Shown here: piece by piece, positions 9,050 to 17,537 of the stretch | Position numbering within the stretch: the stretch's first letter is position 1 | How the letters are laid out: the number at the start of each line of letters is the position of its first letter | NCBI GenBank assembly: GCA_020440645.1 | Contig: JAGRNR010000016.1 | Span: forward strand, 1 to 64,000 | Length of the DNA: 64,000 nucleotides | DNA from: JAHEFU01 sp020440645 | Lineage (GTDB): Bacteria > 4484-113 > JAFGCY01 | Direction: 5' to 3' | Translations under genes and position numbers: made by a program | The notes under the pieces: generated by a model | The model's database searches: none | What the model was told of the DNA's origin: nothing | The model's input: the letters and a program-made list of their open reading frames with translations, nothing else

Positions 9050-9746
9050 GGGTGCCCTCCCCCGGTCCCTCGTGGTAACCGCCCTCGCGCCGGTCGGCAT
9101 ACAGCTCACCATTGCGAACTACCAGTGTGCGCCGGCGGAAGCGGTTGACGATGCTCGCATCATGCGTGGCGACAAGCACAGTTGTGCCGCGCTCATTGAT
9201 GCGCGTGATCAGGTCCATGATCTCGAGGCTGGTATCCGGGTCAAGGTTACCGGTCGGCTCGTCCGCCAGCAGGATGTCCGGCTTGTTGACAATTGCCCTG
9301 GCGATGCACAGGCGCTGCTGTTCACCACCGGACATCTCCGTCGGGTAGCTCTTCAGCTTGCGTGACAGCCCGATCCAGTCCAGCACCTCAGGCACCAGCG
9401 TGCTGATCTGGCGCTGGGTAGCGCCGCGGATGTGCAGCGCATAGGCCACGTTGTCAAACGCGGTCTTCTGCGGCAGCAGCAGGAAGTCCTGGAAGATCAC
9501 CCCCACCCTGCGCCGGTAATAAGGGATCTCGCGCATGCGCAGAGATGAGATGTCCTTGTTGAACACGATCACCTTGCCCTCAGTGGCAACGGTGTCCCGG
9601 TAGATGAGTTTCAGCAGGCTGCTCTTGCCGCCGCCCGTCGGGCCGACGATGAACGCGAACTCCTGCTTCTCGATGTGCAGGTCGACTCCCGTCAGGCCAA
9701 CGGCCATGTTCGGATAGGTCAGACCCGCGTTAACAAACTTGATCAT
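9042..9746 (-). CDS. ftsE: Cell division ATP-binding protein FtsE
   Basis: A 234-residue ABC ATPase with Walker A GPTGGGKS (35-42), signature MSGGEQQR (~138-145), Walker B ILLADEP with E163, and an H-loop ATHD. It powers FtsX at the division ring. It overlaps ftsX by 8 bp and the upstream wecG-like gene by 17 bp, giving a tightly coupled order wecG-ftsE-ftsX-envC-like-ctpA. The C-terminal tail (EGGYHEGPGEGTHA) is slightly longer than in E. coli FtsE. It ends in TAG. Confidence 0.95.
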   Translation of the reverse strand: MIKFVNAGLTYPNMAVGLTGVDLHIEKQEFAFIVGPTGGGKSSLLKLIYRDTVATEGKVIVFNKDISSLRMREIPYYRRRVGVIFQDFLLLPQKTAFDNVAYALHIRGATQRQISTLVPEVLDWIGLSRKLKSYPTEMSGGEQQRLCIARAIVNKPDILLADEPTGNLDPDTSLEIMDLITRINERGTTVLVATHDASIVNRFRRRTLVVRNGELYADRREGGYHEGPGEGTHA

Positions 9747-10518
9747 TAAGCTTCCCGACGTATTCCCTCATCACCAGGTTTACGAAGCGCGGCAGGCTGC
9801 CGATCCGGCCAAGCCTGCTGCCATCCTGGGTCAGGCGATGCAGCCATTCCATCCCACTGCTGCGCACCCACTGCGGGGCCCGCTGCTTTACTCCGGCATA
9901 CACCTCAAGGGAACCACCTACTCCCACCATCAGTTTCGCACCGCAACCCAGACGTGCGGAATCAATGAACTGTTCCTGCCGCGGGCTGCCCATCCCGACG
10001 ATCAGGATATCCGTATCGGCATCCCTGATCATCGAAAGCATCTCAACATCCTTCCCTGCCGCGAAGTAACCATCGTGGCATCCAGCTATGTTAACCTGCG
10101 GCATCCTGCCTTCTATCCACAGGGCAGCGGCTTCCGCTACCCCCGGCTTTGAACCAAGCAGGAACACCCGTTTGCCGGGTAGCCGCTCCAGCAGGTCCAG
10201 TGCCAGCTCGACACCCGGATATCGCTGCACATCGCGCTTGCCGAGCAGCCTGGCCGCCAGCTGGATCCCGACTCCATCCGCCACCACCGCCTCGGCCCGG
10301 GACATCAGATCCGCTACCGCGGGGTCGGTTCGCATCGCGAGCACCATCTCCGGGTTGATTGTCAGCACCTGGGTAGCCAGGCCTGCCAGCACCCGGCTGC
10401 AGATCAGCTCCAGCACCGCTTCACGGCCACCGGTGATCACCGGCAGGCCAAGCAGTTCCACTGTGTCCTCGCGAATGGGCATATTAGAAATCAGGTAGTA
10501 GATATTCGGCAGGCTCAA
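9730..10518 (-). CDS. WecG/TagA/CpsF-family glycosyltransferase
   Basis: A 262-residue member of the GT26 family. These enzymes add N-acetylmannosamine or a related sugar to lipid-linked intermediates for teichoic acid, enterobacterial common antigen or capsule. Family landmarks are TINPEMVLAMR, AVVADGVGIQLAARLLG, VFLLGSKPGVAEAAA and ILIVGMGSPRQEQFI. The TTG at 10518 gives the longest form; an ATG at 10482 (MPIREDTV) is an alternative. Only 30 bp separate it from the divergent flgJ. The acceptor and sugar cannot be deduced. Confidence 0.88.
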   Translation of the reverse strand: MSLPNIYYLISNMPIREDTVELLGLPVITGGREAVLELICSRVLAGLATQVLTINPEMVLAMRTDPAVADLMSRAEAVVADGVGIQLAARLLGKRDVQRYPGVELALDLLERLPGKRVFLLGSKPGVAEAAALWIEGRMPQVNIAGCHDGYFAAGKDVEMLSMIRDADTDILIVGMGSPRQEQFIDSARLGCGAKLMVGVGGSLEVYAGVKQRAPQWVRSSGMEWLHRLTQDGSRLGRIGSLPRFVNLVMREYVGKLNDQVC

Positions 10519-10548
10519 GTGCCCTGATTAACAGTCGATAGGTTAAGC

Positions 10549-11016
10549 ATGAATTCAGTTAATGCAGCGCTGGTCAGGCCACTGGATGCGGGCATCCCGC
10601 AGGCTGGCCGCAGCACGGAGCTGCCAGCGGAGGATACGAAAGCTCCGGTCCAGCCCCCGTTTGCCGCAATGCTGCAAAATGCCCTGCTCGAGACGCAGAT
10701 GGCCATGGGTATCGCCCTGCATGAAACCCCGCAGCAGCAGGCTCCCCCGCCCCAAACGGCTGAGCGCATCGATAAGGCCTCATCAGACATGGAGGCCCTG
10801 TTCGTCAGCCACCTGATGAAGGAGATGTGGCGCACGATTCCTGAATCTACCTACGGCATGAAGGGAACCGCCGGCGAGATCTACCGTGACATGTTCATTG
10901 ATAACATTGCAGAGGTGGTAAGCGAAGGACAGGGCATCGGGCTGAAGGATGTGATCCGCCGCGAGCTGCTGCAGTCCGAAGCCGGAATCATGCCAAAGCC
11001 TCCCAAAATATCGTGA
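10549..11016 (+). CDS. flgJ: FlgJ N-terminal-type flagellar rod-binding protein
   Basis: A 155-residue protein whose C-terminal half (~78-145) matches the rod-binding domain of FlgJ (SDMEALFVSHLMKEMWRTIP; AGEIYRDMFIDNIAE; GIGLKDVIRREL). It caps or scaffolds flagellar rod assembly in the periplasm. The glucosaminidase domain of proteobacterial FlgJ is absent, as in many lineages with single-domain FlgJ. The N-terminal ~75 residues are Pro/Gln-rich and probably disordered. No other flagellar structural gene is adjacent, so it is detached from a flagellar operon here. Confidence 0.85.
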   Translation: MNSVNAALVRPLDAGIPQAGRSTELPAEDTKAPVQPPFAAMLQNALLETQMAMGIALHETPQQQAPPPQTAERIDKASSDMEALFVSHLMKEMWRTIPESTYGMKGTAGEIYRDMFIDNIAEVVSEGQGIGLKDVIRRELLQSEAGIMPKPPKIS

Positions 11017-11197
11017 CATAATTCACGTTATACTATTAGAAATCTATCAACAGCGAGCAGGATTAATCGGATAAATATTGTCCTTATTAAGCTATTTTCC
11101 TGCCCCTCTTCTGGCAGCGTGCTCCCACATTGATTTCCGGATAATCAATACCCATGCGGGGAAATCGAAAAGTGGGACAGAATAAATCCTGATTTAG

Positions 11198-11208
11198 CGT
11201 GGTATACT
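11198..11208 (+). promoter_or_regulatory. Candidate extended -10 promoter of the suf operon
   Basis: TATACT at 11203-11208 is preceded by TG one base upstream (extended -10), 50 bp before the sufC start. No good -35 box is visible, which suits an extended -10 or an activator-dependent promoter. I saw no clear IscR/SufR palindrome. Confidence 0.4.
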
Positions 11209-11258
11209 CCAACTGTTGCCAGCAGGCAAATTTCCCAGGAATATTGCAGTTGGAAAGT

Positions 11259-12002
11259 ATGCTTAAAATCACGAATTTAACAGCCCGCGTCGGAGAACAG
11301 GACATCCTCAAGGGAGTGAACCTGGAGGTCTCCGCCGGTGAAGTGCACGCCATCATGGGTCCGAACGGCAGCGGTAAGAGCACGCTCGCCAAGGTGCTCG
11401 CCGGCGATGAAGCCTACGAGGTTACCGGCGGTTCCGTCAGCTACCTCGGGGAGGACCTGCTGGAGCAGGAAACCCACGAGCGCAGCCGCAACGGCCTGTT
11501 CCTCGCATTCCAGTACCCCGTCGAGATCAGCGGTGTGACCATCGCGAACTTCCTGCGCACGGCGCTCAACGCCCGCCGGGAGAACCCGATGAGCGCGATG
11601 GAGTTCTACGGCCTGCTGCAGGACCGCCTGAAGGAGCTGAAGCTCGATGACAGCTGGTCCCAGCGCTACCTGAACGACGGCTTCAGCGGCGGCGAGAAGA
11701 AGAAGAACGAGATCCTGCAGATGATGCTGCTGGAGCCGAAGCTCTGTGTTCTGGATGAGACGGACAGCGGGCTCGACGTGGATGCGCTGAAGATCGTCAG
11801 CGAGGGCGTCAACCGCATGCGCAGCCCCGAACGAAGCATCGTGATCGTGACGCACTACCAGCGCCTGCTGGAGTACATCAACCCGGACTACTGCCATGTG
11901 ATGCTGGACGGCCGCATCGTGCGCAGCGCGCCGGGCATCGAGCTGGCCCGCAATATCGATGAGCAGGGCTACGAGCTCATCCGTGAGCAGGCGAGCGTCT
12001 GA
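11259..12002 (+). CDS. sufC: Fe-S cluster assembly ATPase SufC
   Basis: A 247-residue ABC-type ATPase that drives the SufBCD scaffold for Fe-S cluster assembly. It has Walker A GPNGSGKS (34-41), signature FSGGEKKKNEI and Walker B LCVLDETDSGLD, all standard for SufC. I start at the ATG at 11259 (MLKITNLTAR); the open frame extends 20 codons further upstream without family similarity. It is the first gene of a six-gene operon, 11 bp before sufB. Confidence 0.96.
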   Translation: MLKITNLTARVGEQDILKGVNLEVSAGEVHAIMGPNGSGKSTLAKVLAGDEAYEVTGGSVSYLGEDLLEQETHERSRNGLFLAFQYPVEISGVTIANFLRTALNARRENPMSAMEFYGLLQDRLKELKLDDSWSQRYLNDGFSGGEKKKNEILQMMLLEPKLCVLDETDSGLDVDALKIVSEGVNRMRSPERSIVIVTHYQRLLEYINPDYCHVMLDGRIVRSAPGIELARNIDEQGYELIREQASV

Positions 12003-12013
12003 GGGAGGGCCAT

Positions 12014-13429
12014 ATGAGCGATTCACAACAGAGCACGCCGGACATCATCAACATCGGTTCCTACCAGGCCGGCTGGCATGACGCGGATGCGCGTTACAGC
12101 TACAAGGCCGAACCGGGGCTGAATGAGAACGTTGTCAGGCAGATGAGCGAGATGAAGAATGAGCCGAAGTGGATGCTCGACTTCCGCCTGCGTTCGCTGA
12201 AGCACTACGAGGAGCGTCCGATGCCATGGTGGGGTGGGAAGATCGACGTCGACTTCGATTCGATCTACTACTACCTCAAGCCGGACAGTGGCAACAACCG
12301 TACATGGGAGGAAGTGCCGGAGGAGATGAAGCGCACCTTCGAGCGCCTCGGCATTCCGGAGGCGGAGCGCAAGAGCCTCGCCGGTGTCGGCGCCCAGTAC
12401 GACAGCGAGAGTGTCTACCACAACCTGAAGAAGGAATGGGAGGAGGCCGGCGTGGTCTTCCTCGACATGGACACCGGCCTGCGTGAACATGAGGATGTCG
12501 TGCGCGAGCACTTCGGCACGGTCATCCCGCCGGAGGACAACAAGTTCAGCGCGCTCAACAGCGCTGTCTGGTCAGGTGGTTCCTTCGTGTACGTGCCCAA
12601 GGGCGTCAAGATCGACATCCCGCTGCAGGCCTACTTCCGTATCAACGCGGACAAGGCCGGCCAGTTCGAACGCACGTTGATCATTGCCGATGAAGGCGCC
12701 TTCGTGCACTACATCGAGGGCTGCACCGCCCCGACCTGGACCGCCGATTCACTGCATAGTGCTGTGGTGGAGATCATTGCCAAGCCCGGTTCCCGCATCC
12801 GCTACAGCACGGTGCAGAACTGGAGCAACAGTGTCTACAACCTTGTCACCAAGCGCGCCGTCGCCATGGAGCATGCCACCGTCGAATGGCTGGATGGCAA
12901 CATCGGCAGCCAGCTGACGATGAAGTACCCGAGCGTGATGCTCGTCGGTGAAGGTGCCCGCGGCGAGGTGATGTCCATCGCCTATGCGCAGGACGGCCAG
13001 CACCAGGACACCGGTGCCAAGATGATCCACGTGGCGCCCGGCACCACCAGCCGGATCATTGCCAAGTCGATCAGCAAGGGCCTCGGGCGCAGCACCTACC
13101 GCGGCCTGGTGCGCATCCACAGCGGAGCGCGCGGTGCCAAGAGCAGCGTGGACTGCGATGCCCTGCTGCTGGACCGCAACAGCCGCACGGACACCTATCC
13201 CTACATCGAAGTGGACGAGGACAGTGCCAGCGTCGGCCACGAGGCCCGCGTGAGCAAGGTCAGCGAGCAGCAGATGTTCTACCTGATGCAGCGAGGCATT
13301 GAGGAGAGCGAGGCACTGGCCCTGATTGTCAATGGCTTCATCGAACCGATCACCAAGCAGCTCCCGCTGGAATACGCGGTCGAGCTCAACCGCCTGATCG
13401 AACTTGAGATGGAGGGAAGCGTAGGCTGA
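12014..13429 (+). CDS. sufB: Fe-S cluster assembly protein SufB
   Basis: A 471-residue SufB, the scaffold subunit on which nascent Fe-S clusters form. The family signatures are present (SGGSFVYVPKGVKIDIPLQ; FVHYIEGCTAP; SSVDCDALLLDRNSRTDTYP; VGHEARVSKVSEQQMFYLMQ), including the conserved Cys of the CTAP stretch. GGGAGGGCC precedes the ATG. Its stop overlaps the sufD start by 1 bp. Confidence 0.96.
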   Translation: MSDSQQSTPDIINIGSYQAGWHDADARYSYKAEPGLNENVVRQMSEMKNEPKWMLDFRLRSLKHYEERPMPWWGGKIDVDFDSIYYYLKPDSGNNRTWEEVPEEMKRTFERLGIPEAERKSLAGVGAQYDSESVYHNLKKEWEEAGVVFLDMDTGLREHEDVVREHFGTVIPPEDNKFSALNSAVWSGGSFVYVPKGVKIDIPLQAYFRINADKAGQFERTLIIADEGAFVHYIEGCTAPTWTADSLHSAVVEIIAKPGSRIRYSTVQNWSNSVYNLVTKRAVAMEHATVEWLDGNIGSQLTMKYPSVMLVGEGARGEVMSIAYAQDGQHQDTGAKMIHVAPGTTSRIIAKSISKGLGRSTYRGLVRIHSGARGAKSSVDCDALLLDRNSRTDTYPYIEVDEDSASVGHEARVSKVSEQQMFYLMQRGIEESEALALIVNGFIEPITKQLPLEYAVELNRLIELEMEGSVG

Positions 13430-14712
13430 TGTCCGGTTCAAGTGAAACACAGAGTGGACACCGCGGGAACGCAGCCCATGAGGCTGGCCTGCCCGGCCTG
13501 CGCCAGCGCTATGCCGAATTGGCAGCCGCCCTGCCCCTGCCTGACCTGCGCACCGAAAGCTGGCACTATGGCCGGCCGGACAAGTTCCTGCCCGAGCAGC
13601 TTACGCAGGGCATCAGCCCCCAGGCGAGCAATCGTTCGCTGCATGTGGCGGACATGCTCCAGCATGCCGGACCGGCGATCGTGCTGCGCCTTGGCATTGA
13701 GGGGCTGGAATGCCTGCAGGGATCAATGGAGGACTTCGGCGGCAGCATCAGCCTGCTGGACGAGCATGCCGGATTCAGTGAGCATCCCGCACTGCAGGGC
13801 TGGCTGGAATCCCTGAACCAGCGTGAAAGCGACAAGCTTGAGGCTGAGCAGCTCAGCCGCCTGCAGCGTGTGATGCTGCTGGACATGCCGGCCAATTCCG
13901 AAGGCGGCCTGCCCCTGCACCTGATCGTTGACATGCCGGGTGCCGGTCTCTATCGCTCAGAGCAGATCGTGGTCAACGCACAGTCCGGTTCAGCCTGCAG
14001 CCTGCACCTGCACATCACTGGTGACGACATCGAGGAACAGTCCCTGCTGCACCTCGGCCTGCACCTGGAACTGGCTGACAACTCCTCCCTGAAGCTGCTG
14101 CGCTACCAGAACACCGGAACGCATTGCGACGTGCGTGGCATCGAAACCCAGCACCTCGGACGGGATGCACGCTGCACCAGCGTCAGCCTGTTCGTCGGGG
14201 GCCGCCACCTGCGCCATGACGCCATCACCAGCCTGGCCGGTCCCGGCAGTGAAAGTGTGCTGCGCGGCCTGTACCACATGGGTGGCCGGCAGACCGCGTC
14301 CATCTTCAGCCACCAGGACCACCGTGTTGCCAATGCACACAGCGACCTGCTGTTCAAGGGTACGATGCTGGACCGCAGCGCGGCTAGCTACCTCGGGCAG
14401 ATCACCGTCGCCCCTGATGCGCAGGGCACGGACGCCTACCAGAGCAACCGCTCACTGCTGCTGTCACCGAAGGCCCGCTCATCCAGCTCACCGCAGCTTG
14501 AGATCGAGGCCAATGACGTGCGCTGCAGCCACGGCGCCAGCGTCGCCAATGTGAGCAGCGAGGAGCTGTTCTACCTTGAAAGCCGTGGCATCGACCCCGA
14601 GACCGGCCGCCAGCTGCTGGTCAGCGGCTTCCTCGCCGAAGTGGCCGACCTCGTGCCGGAGGGCCGCCTGCGGGAGTATGTCTATGGCGACATGCTCGGG
14701 CGGCGCGTCTGA
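13429..14712 (+). CDS. sufD: Fe-S cluster assembly protein SufD
   Basis: A 427-residue SufBD-family protein, partner of SufB in the SufBC2D complex. The C-terminal SufBD signature DVRCSHGASVANVSSEELFY is clear, followed by SRGIDPETGRQLLVSGFLAEV. The N-terminal third is diverged, as usual for SufD. Start and stop both overlap neighbours (1 bp each), indicating translational coupling. Confidence 0.93.
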   Translation: MSGSSETQSGHRGNAAHEAGLPGLRQRYAELAAALPLPDLRTESWHYGRPDKFLPEQLTQGISPQASNRSLHVADMLQHAGPAIVLRLGIEGLECLQGSMEDFGGSISLLDEHAGFSEHPALQGWLESLNQRESDKLEAEQLSRLQRVMLLDMPANSEGGLPLHLIVDMPGAGLYRSEQIVVNAQSGSACSLHLHITGDDIEEQSLLHLGLHLELADNSSLKLLRYQNTGTHCDVRGIETQHLGRDARCTSVSLFVGGRHLRHDAITSLAGPGSESVLRGLYHMGGRQTASIFSHQDHRVANAHSDLLFKGTMLDRSAASYLGQITVAPDAQGTDAYQSNRSLLLSPKARSSSSPQLEIEANDVRCSHGASVANVSSEELFYLESRGIDPETGRQLLVSGFLAEVADLVPEGRLREYVYGDMLGRRV

Positions 14713-15029
14713 TGGCGGAGCACAGGGTTGCCAGCCTGTCGAAGATCCCGGAAGGCAAGGCCTGGCCGATAACGGTGGATGACTACGACATCATGCTGGT
14801 GCGCTTTGGCGACATGGTCTACGCGATCGAGGACTGCTGCAGCCACCAGGAATTCCCGCTAAGCCAGGGTGAGATCGATTCTCAGCAGTGCACCGTGCGT
14901 TGCCGGGCCCATGGTGCAACCTTCGACCTGCGCACCGGAAAGGCCATGAAGGCCCCCGCATTTGCCCCTGTCCCGGTCTACAATGTACGCGTCGAAGGCG
15001 ATGATGTCTTCGTCGAAATTGAAGACTGA
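14712..15029 (+). CDS. Rieske-type [2Fe-2S] ferredoxin of the suf operon
   Basis: A 105-residue single-domain Rieske ferredoxin. The ligand pairs are C43-x-H45 and C64-x-x-H67 in an otherwise typical fold (DCCSHQEFPLSQGEI; CRAHGATFDLRTGKAM). Such small Rieske proteins are common inside suf operons and probably supply electrons or act as a cluster acceptor; that role is inference from context. It overlaps sufD by 1 bp and precedes sufS by 22 bp. Confidence 0.92.
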   Translation: MAEHRVASLSKIPEGKAWPITVDDYDIMLVRFGDMVYAIEDCCSHQEFPLSQGEIDSQQCTVRCRAHGATFDLRTGKAMKAPAFAPVPVYNVRVEGDDVFVEIED

Positions 15030-15051
15030 ACAGACACGCAATGGAAGTGCA

Positions 15052-16314
15052 ATGATGAACAGTGAAAGCCCCGCAGGAGCGGAGGTTGGCACGGCGCTGG
15101 ACGTCAACCGCCTGAGGAAGGACTTCCCCGCCCTGCGCCGGACTGTCAATGGCCACCCGCTGGTCTACTTTGACAACACGGCCGCCACCCTCAAGCCGCA
15201 GTCAGTGATTGACAGCATCTCCCGCGTTTATTCCGACTACCCCGCCAACGTGCACCGCGGCATCCACATGCTCAGTGAGGAGGCCACGAACGCCTATGAG
15301 GAAGCCCGCGTGAAGGTGGCCCGCTTCCTGAATGCACGTGAGCCGGATGAGATCGTCTACACCCTGAACACGACTGATTCCATCAACCACATCGCCGGCA
15401 GCTGGGGCGAGGCCAACATCGGCCCCGGCGACGAGGTGCTGGTGACCGACATGGAGCACCACGCAAACTTCGTCCCCTGGCAGCAGCTCTGCATGCGCAA
15501 GGGAGCGAAGTTCCAGGTGGCGCATGTGTTGTCCAGCGGCCAGCTCGACCGTGAGGATTTTGACAGCAAGCTCAGTGAGCGTACCAAACTTGTGGCCTGC
15601 GCGCACGTCAGCAATGTCAGCGCCGTCGTCAACCCGATCAGGGAACTGGCGGAGCAGGCCCACCGCGTCGGAGCGATCTTCGTTGCCGACTGCGCCCAGA
15701 GCGTGCCGCACATGCCGGTGGACGTGCAGGCACTCGGTGCCGACTTTATCGCCTGCAGCGCATACAAGTTCCTCGCGCCCTTTGGTGTCGGCATCCTCTG
15801 GGGCCGACGGGATCTGCTGGACTCGATGCCGCCCTATCGCACCGGTGGCAACATGATCGCCGAGGTCAGCCGCGAACATACGCGCTTCAACGTCGCTCCG
15901 CACAAGTTCGAGGCCGGCACTCCGAGCATCGCGGATGTGATCGGCATGGGAGCCGCGATCGACTACCTCGAGCAGTGGGGCATGCGCGCGATCTACGAGC
16001 ATGAGGTTGAACTGTCGCGCTACATGCACGAGCGGCTGGCTGAAATGCCGGGCGTGCGCGTGATCGGTGACTGGTTCCCCGGAAAGCCGGCGATTGCCAG
16101 CTTCCACCTGGACTATGCCCATCCGCACGACGTTGCCCAGTTCCTCAACGAGGAAGGCGTCGCTGTCCGCAGCGGACTGCATTGTGCCGAACCGCTGCAT
16201 TGCGCGCTCGGCCTGAGCAGCAGCACTCGTGCCTCCCTCTATCTCTATAACACCCATGATGAAATTGACAGGATGATCGCGGCCATCAAGACCGTGGAGG
16301 AGATATTCGCCTGA
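15052..16314 (+). CDS. sufS: Cysteine desulfurase SufS
   Basis: A 420-residue PLP enzyme that converts cysteine to alanine and transfers persulfide sulfur to SufU. The PLP-binding lysine is K239 (CSAYKFLAPFGVG) and the persulfide cysteine is C378 in RSGLHCAEPLH, so it is complete. I start at the first ATG of the ATGATG pair at 15052, with GGAAG upstream; the longer frame would overlap the Rieske gene. It overlaps sufU by 1 bp. Confidence 0.96.
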   Translation: MMNSESPAGAEVGTALDVNRLRKDFPALRRTVNGHPLVYFDNTAATLKPQSVIDSISRVYSDYPANVHRGIHMLSEEATNAYEEARVKVARFLNAREPDEIVYTLNTTDSINHIAGSWGEANIGPGDEVLVTDMEHHANFVPWQQLCMRKGAKFQVAHVLSSGQLDREDFDSKLSERTKLVACAHVSNVSAVVNPIRELAEQAHRVGAIFVADCAQSVPHMPVDVQALGADFIACSAYKFLAPFGVGILWGRRDLLDSMPPYRTGGNMIAEVSREHTRFNVAPHKFEAGTPSIADVIGMGAAIDYLEQWGMRAIYEHEVELSRYMHERLAEMPGVRVIGDWFPGKPAIASFHLDYAHPHDVAQFLNEEGVAVRSGLHCAEPLHCALGLSSSTRASLYLYNTHDEIDRMIAAIKTVEEIFA

Positions 16315-16793
16315 TGGACCTGAAAGCACTCTACCGCGAAGTGATCCTCGATCACTACAAGGCGCCCCGCAACACCGCACCACTCGTCCAGCCGGACCGC
16401 CAGGCGGACTGCCGCAACCCCAGCTGCGGGGACAAGATCAAGCTGCAGCTTAAATTTGACAACGACCGCGTGAGCGAGGTGGCCATGCTCGGCAATGGCT
16501 GTGCGATCTCGCAGGCCAGTGCCTCAATGATGACGGAGGCCCTCAAGGGACGGACCCTCGCTGAGATCGACCGCGTGGTGGAGGAGTTCCGCGCGATGAT
16601 CGTCAACGGCAGCACGGAGTTTGACCGCCAGGTGCTTGGCGACCTCGTGATCCTCGAGGGGGTTGCCAAGCTGCATGCCCGCGTCAAGTGCGCGATGTGT
16701 GGCTGGAGCGCGCTTGATGCGGCACTCCATGAGGACGGCTCCGATGTCAACCTCGACGAGGACCGGGAGATGCCGGCCTCAAGCCGCGGCTGA
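16314..16793 (+). CDS. sufU: Sulfur-transfer/scaffold protein SufU
   Basis: A 159-residue SufU. Zinc/persulfide ligands are visible: C38 and D40 (NPSCGD), C63 (GNGCAISQAS) and C126 (VKCAMCGW). The insertion between the second and third cysteines distinguishes SufU from IscU. It accepts sulfur from SufS and passes it to SufBCD. It is the last gene of the operon, and no SufE, SufA or SufT is present. Confidence 0.95.
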   Translation: MDLKALYREVILDHYKAPRNTAPLVQPDRQADCRNPSCGDKIKLQLKFDNDRVSEVAMLGNGCAISQASASMMTEALKGRTLAEIDRVVEEFRAMIVNGSTEFDRQVLGDLVILEGVAKLHARVKCAMCGWSALDAALHEDGSDVNLDEDREMPASSRG

Positions 16794-16795
16794 AC

Positions 16796-17020
16796 TCAGG
16801 CTTCGTTGCGCATGCTGCTGCGGTACCAGTTGAAGGCAGTGAGCAACCCGAGCACGATCGGCAGGATGAATACCTGCAAACTCGCCTCCCGGTTCAGCTC
16901 CTAGTGGAAATAGGGCGCGTGCCAGTCCAGCCAGGCGATCGGGAATCCCTGGGAAATGCCGGTGAACAGGTAAGCGGCGTACAGCGCGAGGAGCACTCCT
17001 GCCAGCAGGGCATTGAACAT
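16796..17020 (-). pseudogene. Small two-transmembrane protein interrupted by an in-frame TAG
   Basis: Read on the minus strand this is a 75-codon frame (ATG at 17020, TGA at 16796-16798) with a single in-frame TAG as codon 40 (16901-16903). Before it is a hydrophobic helix (LLAGVLLALYAAYLFTG) and a Trp-rich loop (IAWLDWHAPYFH). After it, coding-like sequence continues with an Arg/Glu patch and a second helix (VFILPIVLGLLTAFNWY), then RSSMRNEA. The reading-frame quality on both sides suggests one protein broken by a nonsense change. Readthrough or a base-calling error are alternatives. TAG is an ordinary stop elsewhere in the window. Family unknown. Confidence 0.5.
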
Positions 17021-17044
17021 TCCTGAATATTAGCAGGTTACGGC

Positions 17045-17050
17045 TAAAAT
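17045..17050 (+). promoter_or_regulatory. -10 element placed for a leaderless dut-like mRNA
   Basis: TAAAAT ends 6 nt before the ATG at 17057 and no Shine-Dalgarno lies between. This geometry puts the transcription start at or next to the start codon. Confidence 0.45.
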
Positions 17051-17056
17051 CTAGGC

Positions 17057-17536
17057 ATGCTCAGACTGTTCAAGGGGATCGACTTCCCCGGCTCCCCCGA
17101 CGAGGCAAAGCAGCGCCAGCCTGCCGGCTACGACTTCAGCGTGCGCTCGATCGCACGCTTCAACGGGCCGGCCACCCTCGATTTCACGAACGAGAAGCGC
17201 CAGCTGCCCGAGCTGGAGGAGCTGGCCTGGCCGGCGGATAGCTCCCCGATTGAACTGGCCCCCGGCGGCTACCTGGTCACCTACAACGAGACCGTCAGCG
17301 TGCCGGAGCATTCCGCCGGCATCCTGCTGCCGCGTTCAAGCCTGATGCGCTGCGGTGCGACGCTGCACTCAGCTCTGTGGGATCCCGGCTACGTTGGCAA
17401 GGGCCAGGGCCTGATGACGGTCTACAACACCCTCAATCTGCATCGCGACGCACGCATCGCCCAGTTCATCCTGATCGGGATCGAAGGCCAGGTTGAGTCA
17501 CTGTACAGCGGACAGTACCAGGGCGAGAACCTCTGA
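17057..17536 (+). CDS. dUTPase/dCTP deaminase-family protein
   Basis: The 159-residue product belongs to the trimeric dCTP deaminase/dUTPase fold. Signatures are PRSSLMRCGATLHSALWDPG and the C-terminal RIAQFILIGIEGQ...YQGENL. These enzymes hydrolyse dUTP, or deaminate dCTP and so make dUMP precursors, keeping uracil out of DNA. The RSSLMR and ALWDPGYVG arrangement looks closest to the DCD-like dUTPases, but deaminase activity cannot be excluded. Start ATG 17057 has a -10 box 6 nt upstream. The stop is 1 bp from the stop of the convergent gene. Confidence 0.8.
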   Translation: MLRLFKGIDFPGSPDEAKQRQPAGYDFSVRSIARFNGPATLDFTNEKRQLPELEELAWPADSSPIELAPGGYLVTYNETVSVPEHSAGILLPRSSLMRCGATLHSALWDPGYVGKGQGLMTVYNTLNLHRDARIAQFILIGIEGQVESLYSGQYQGENL

Positions 17537-17537
17537 T

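Noticed and set aside
11088..11392. A small minus-strand gene over the suf promoter region
   Set aside because: The frame runs antisense into sufC, has no family signal and would read through the operon promoter.
16901..16903. Genome-wide TAG reassignment
   Set aside because: ftsE, pepA, pckA, the Maf gene, DUF1501 and MATE all end properly at TAG, so TAG is a working stop codon.
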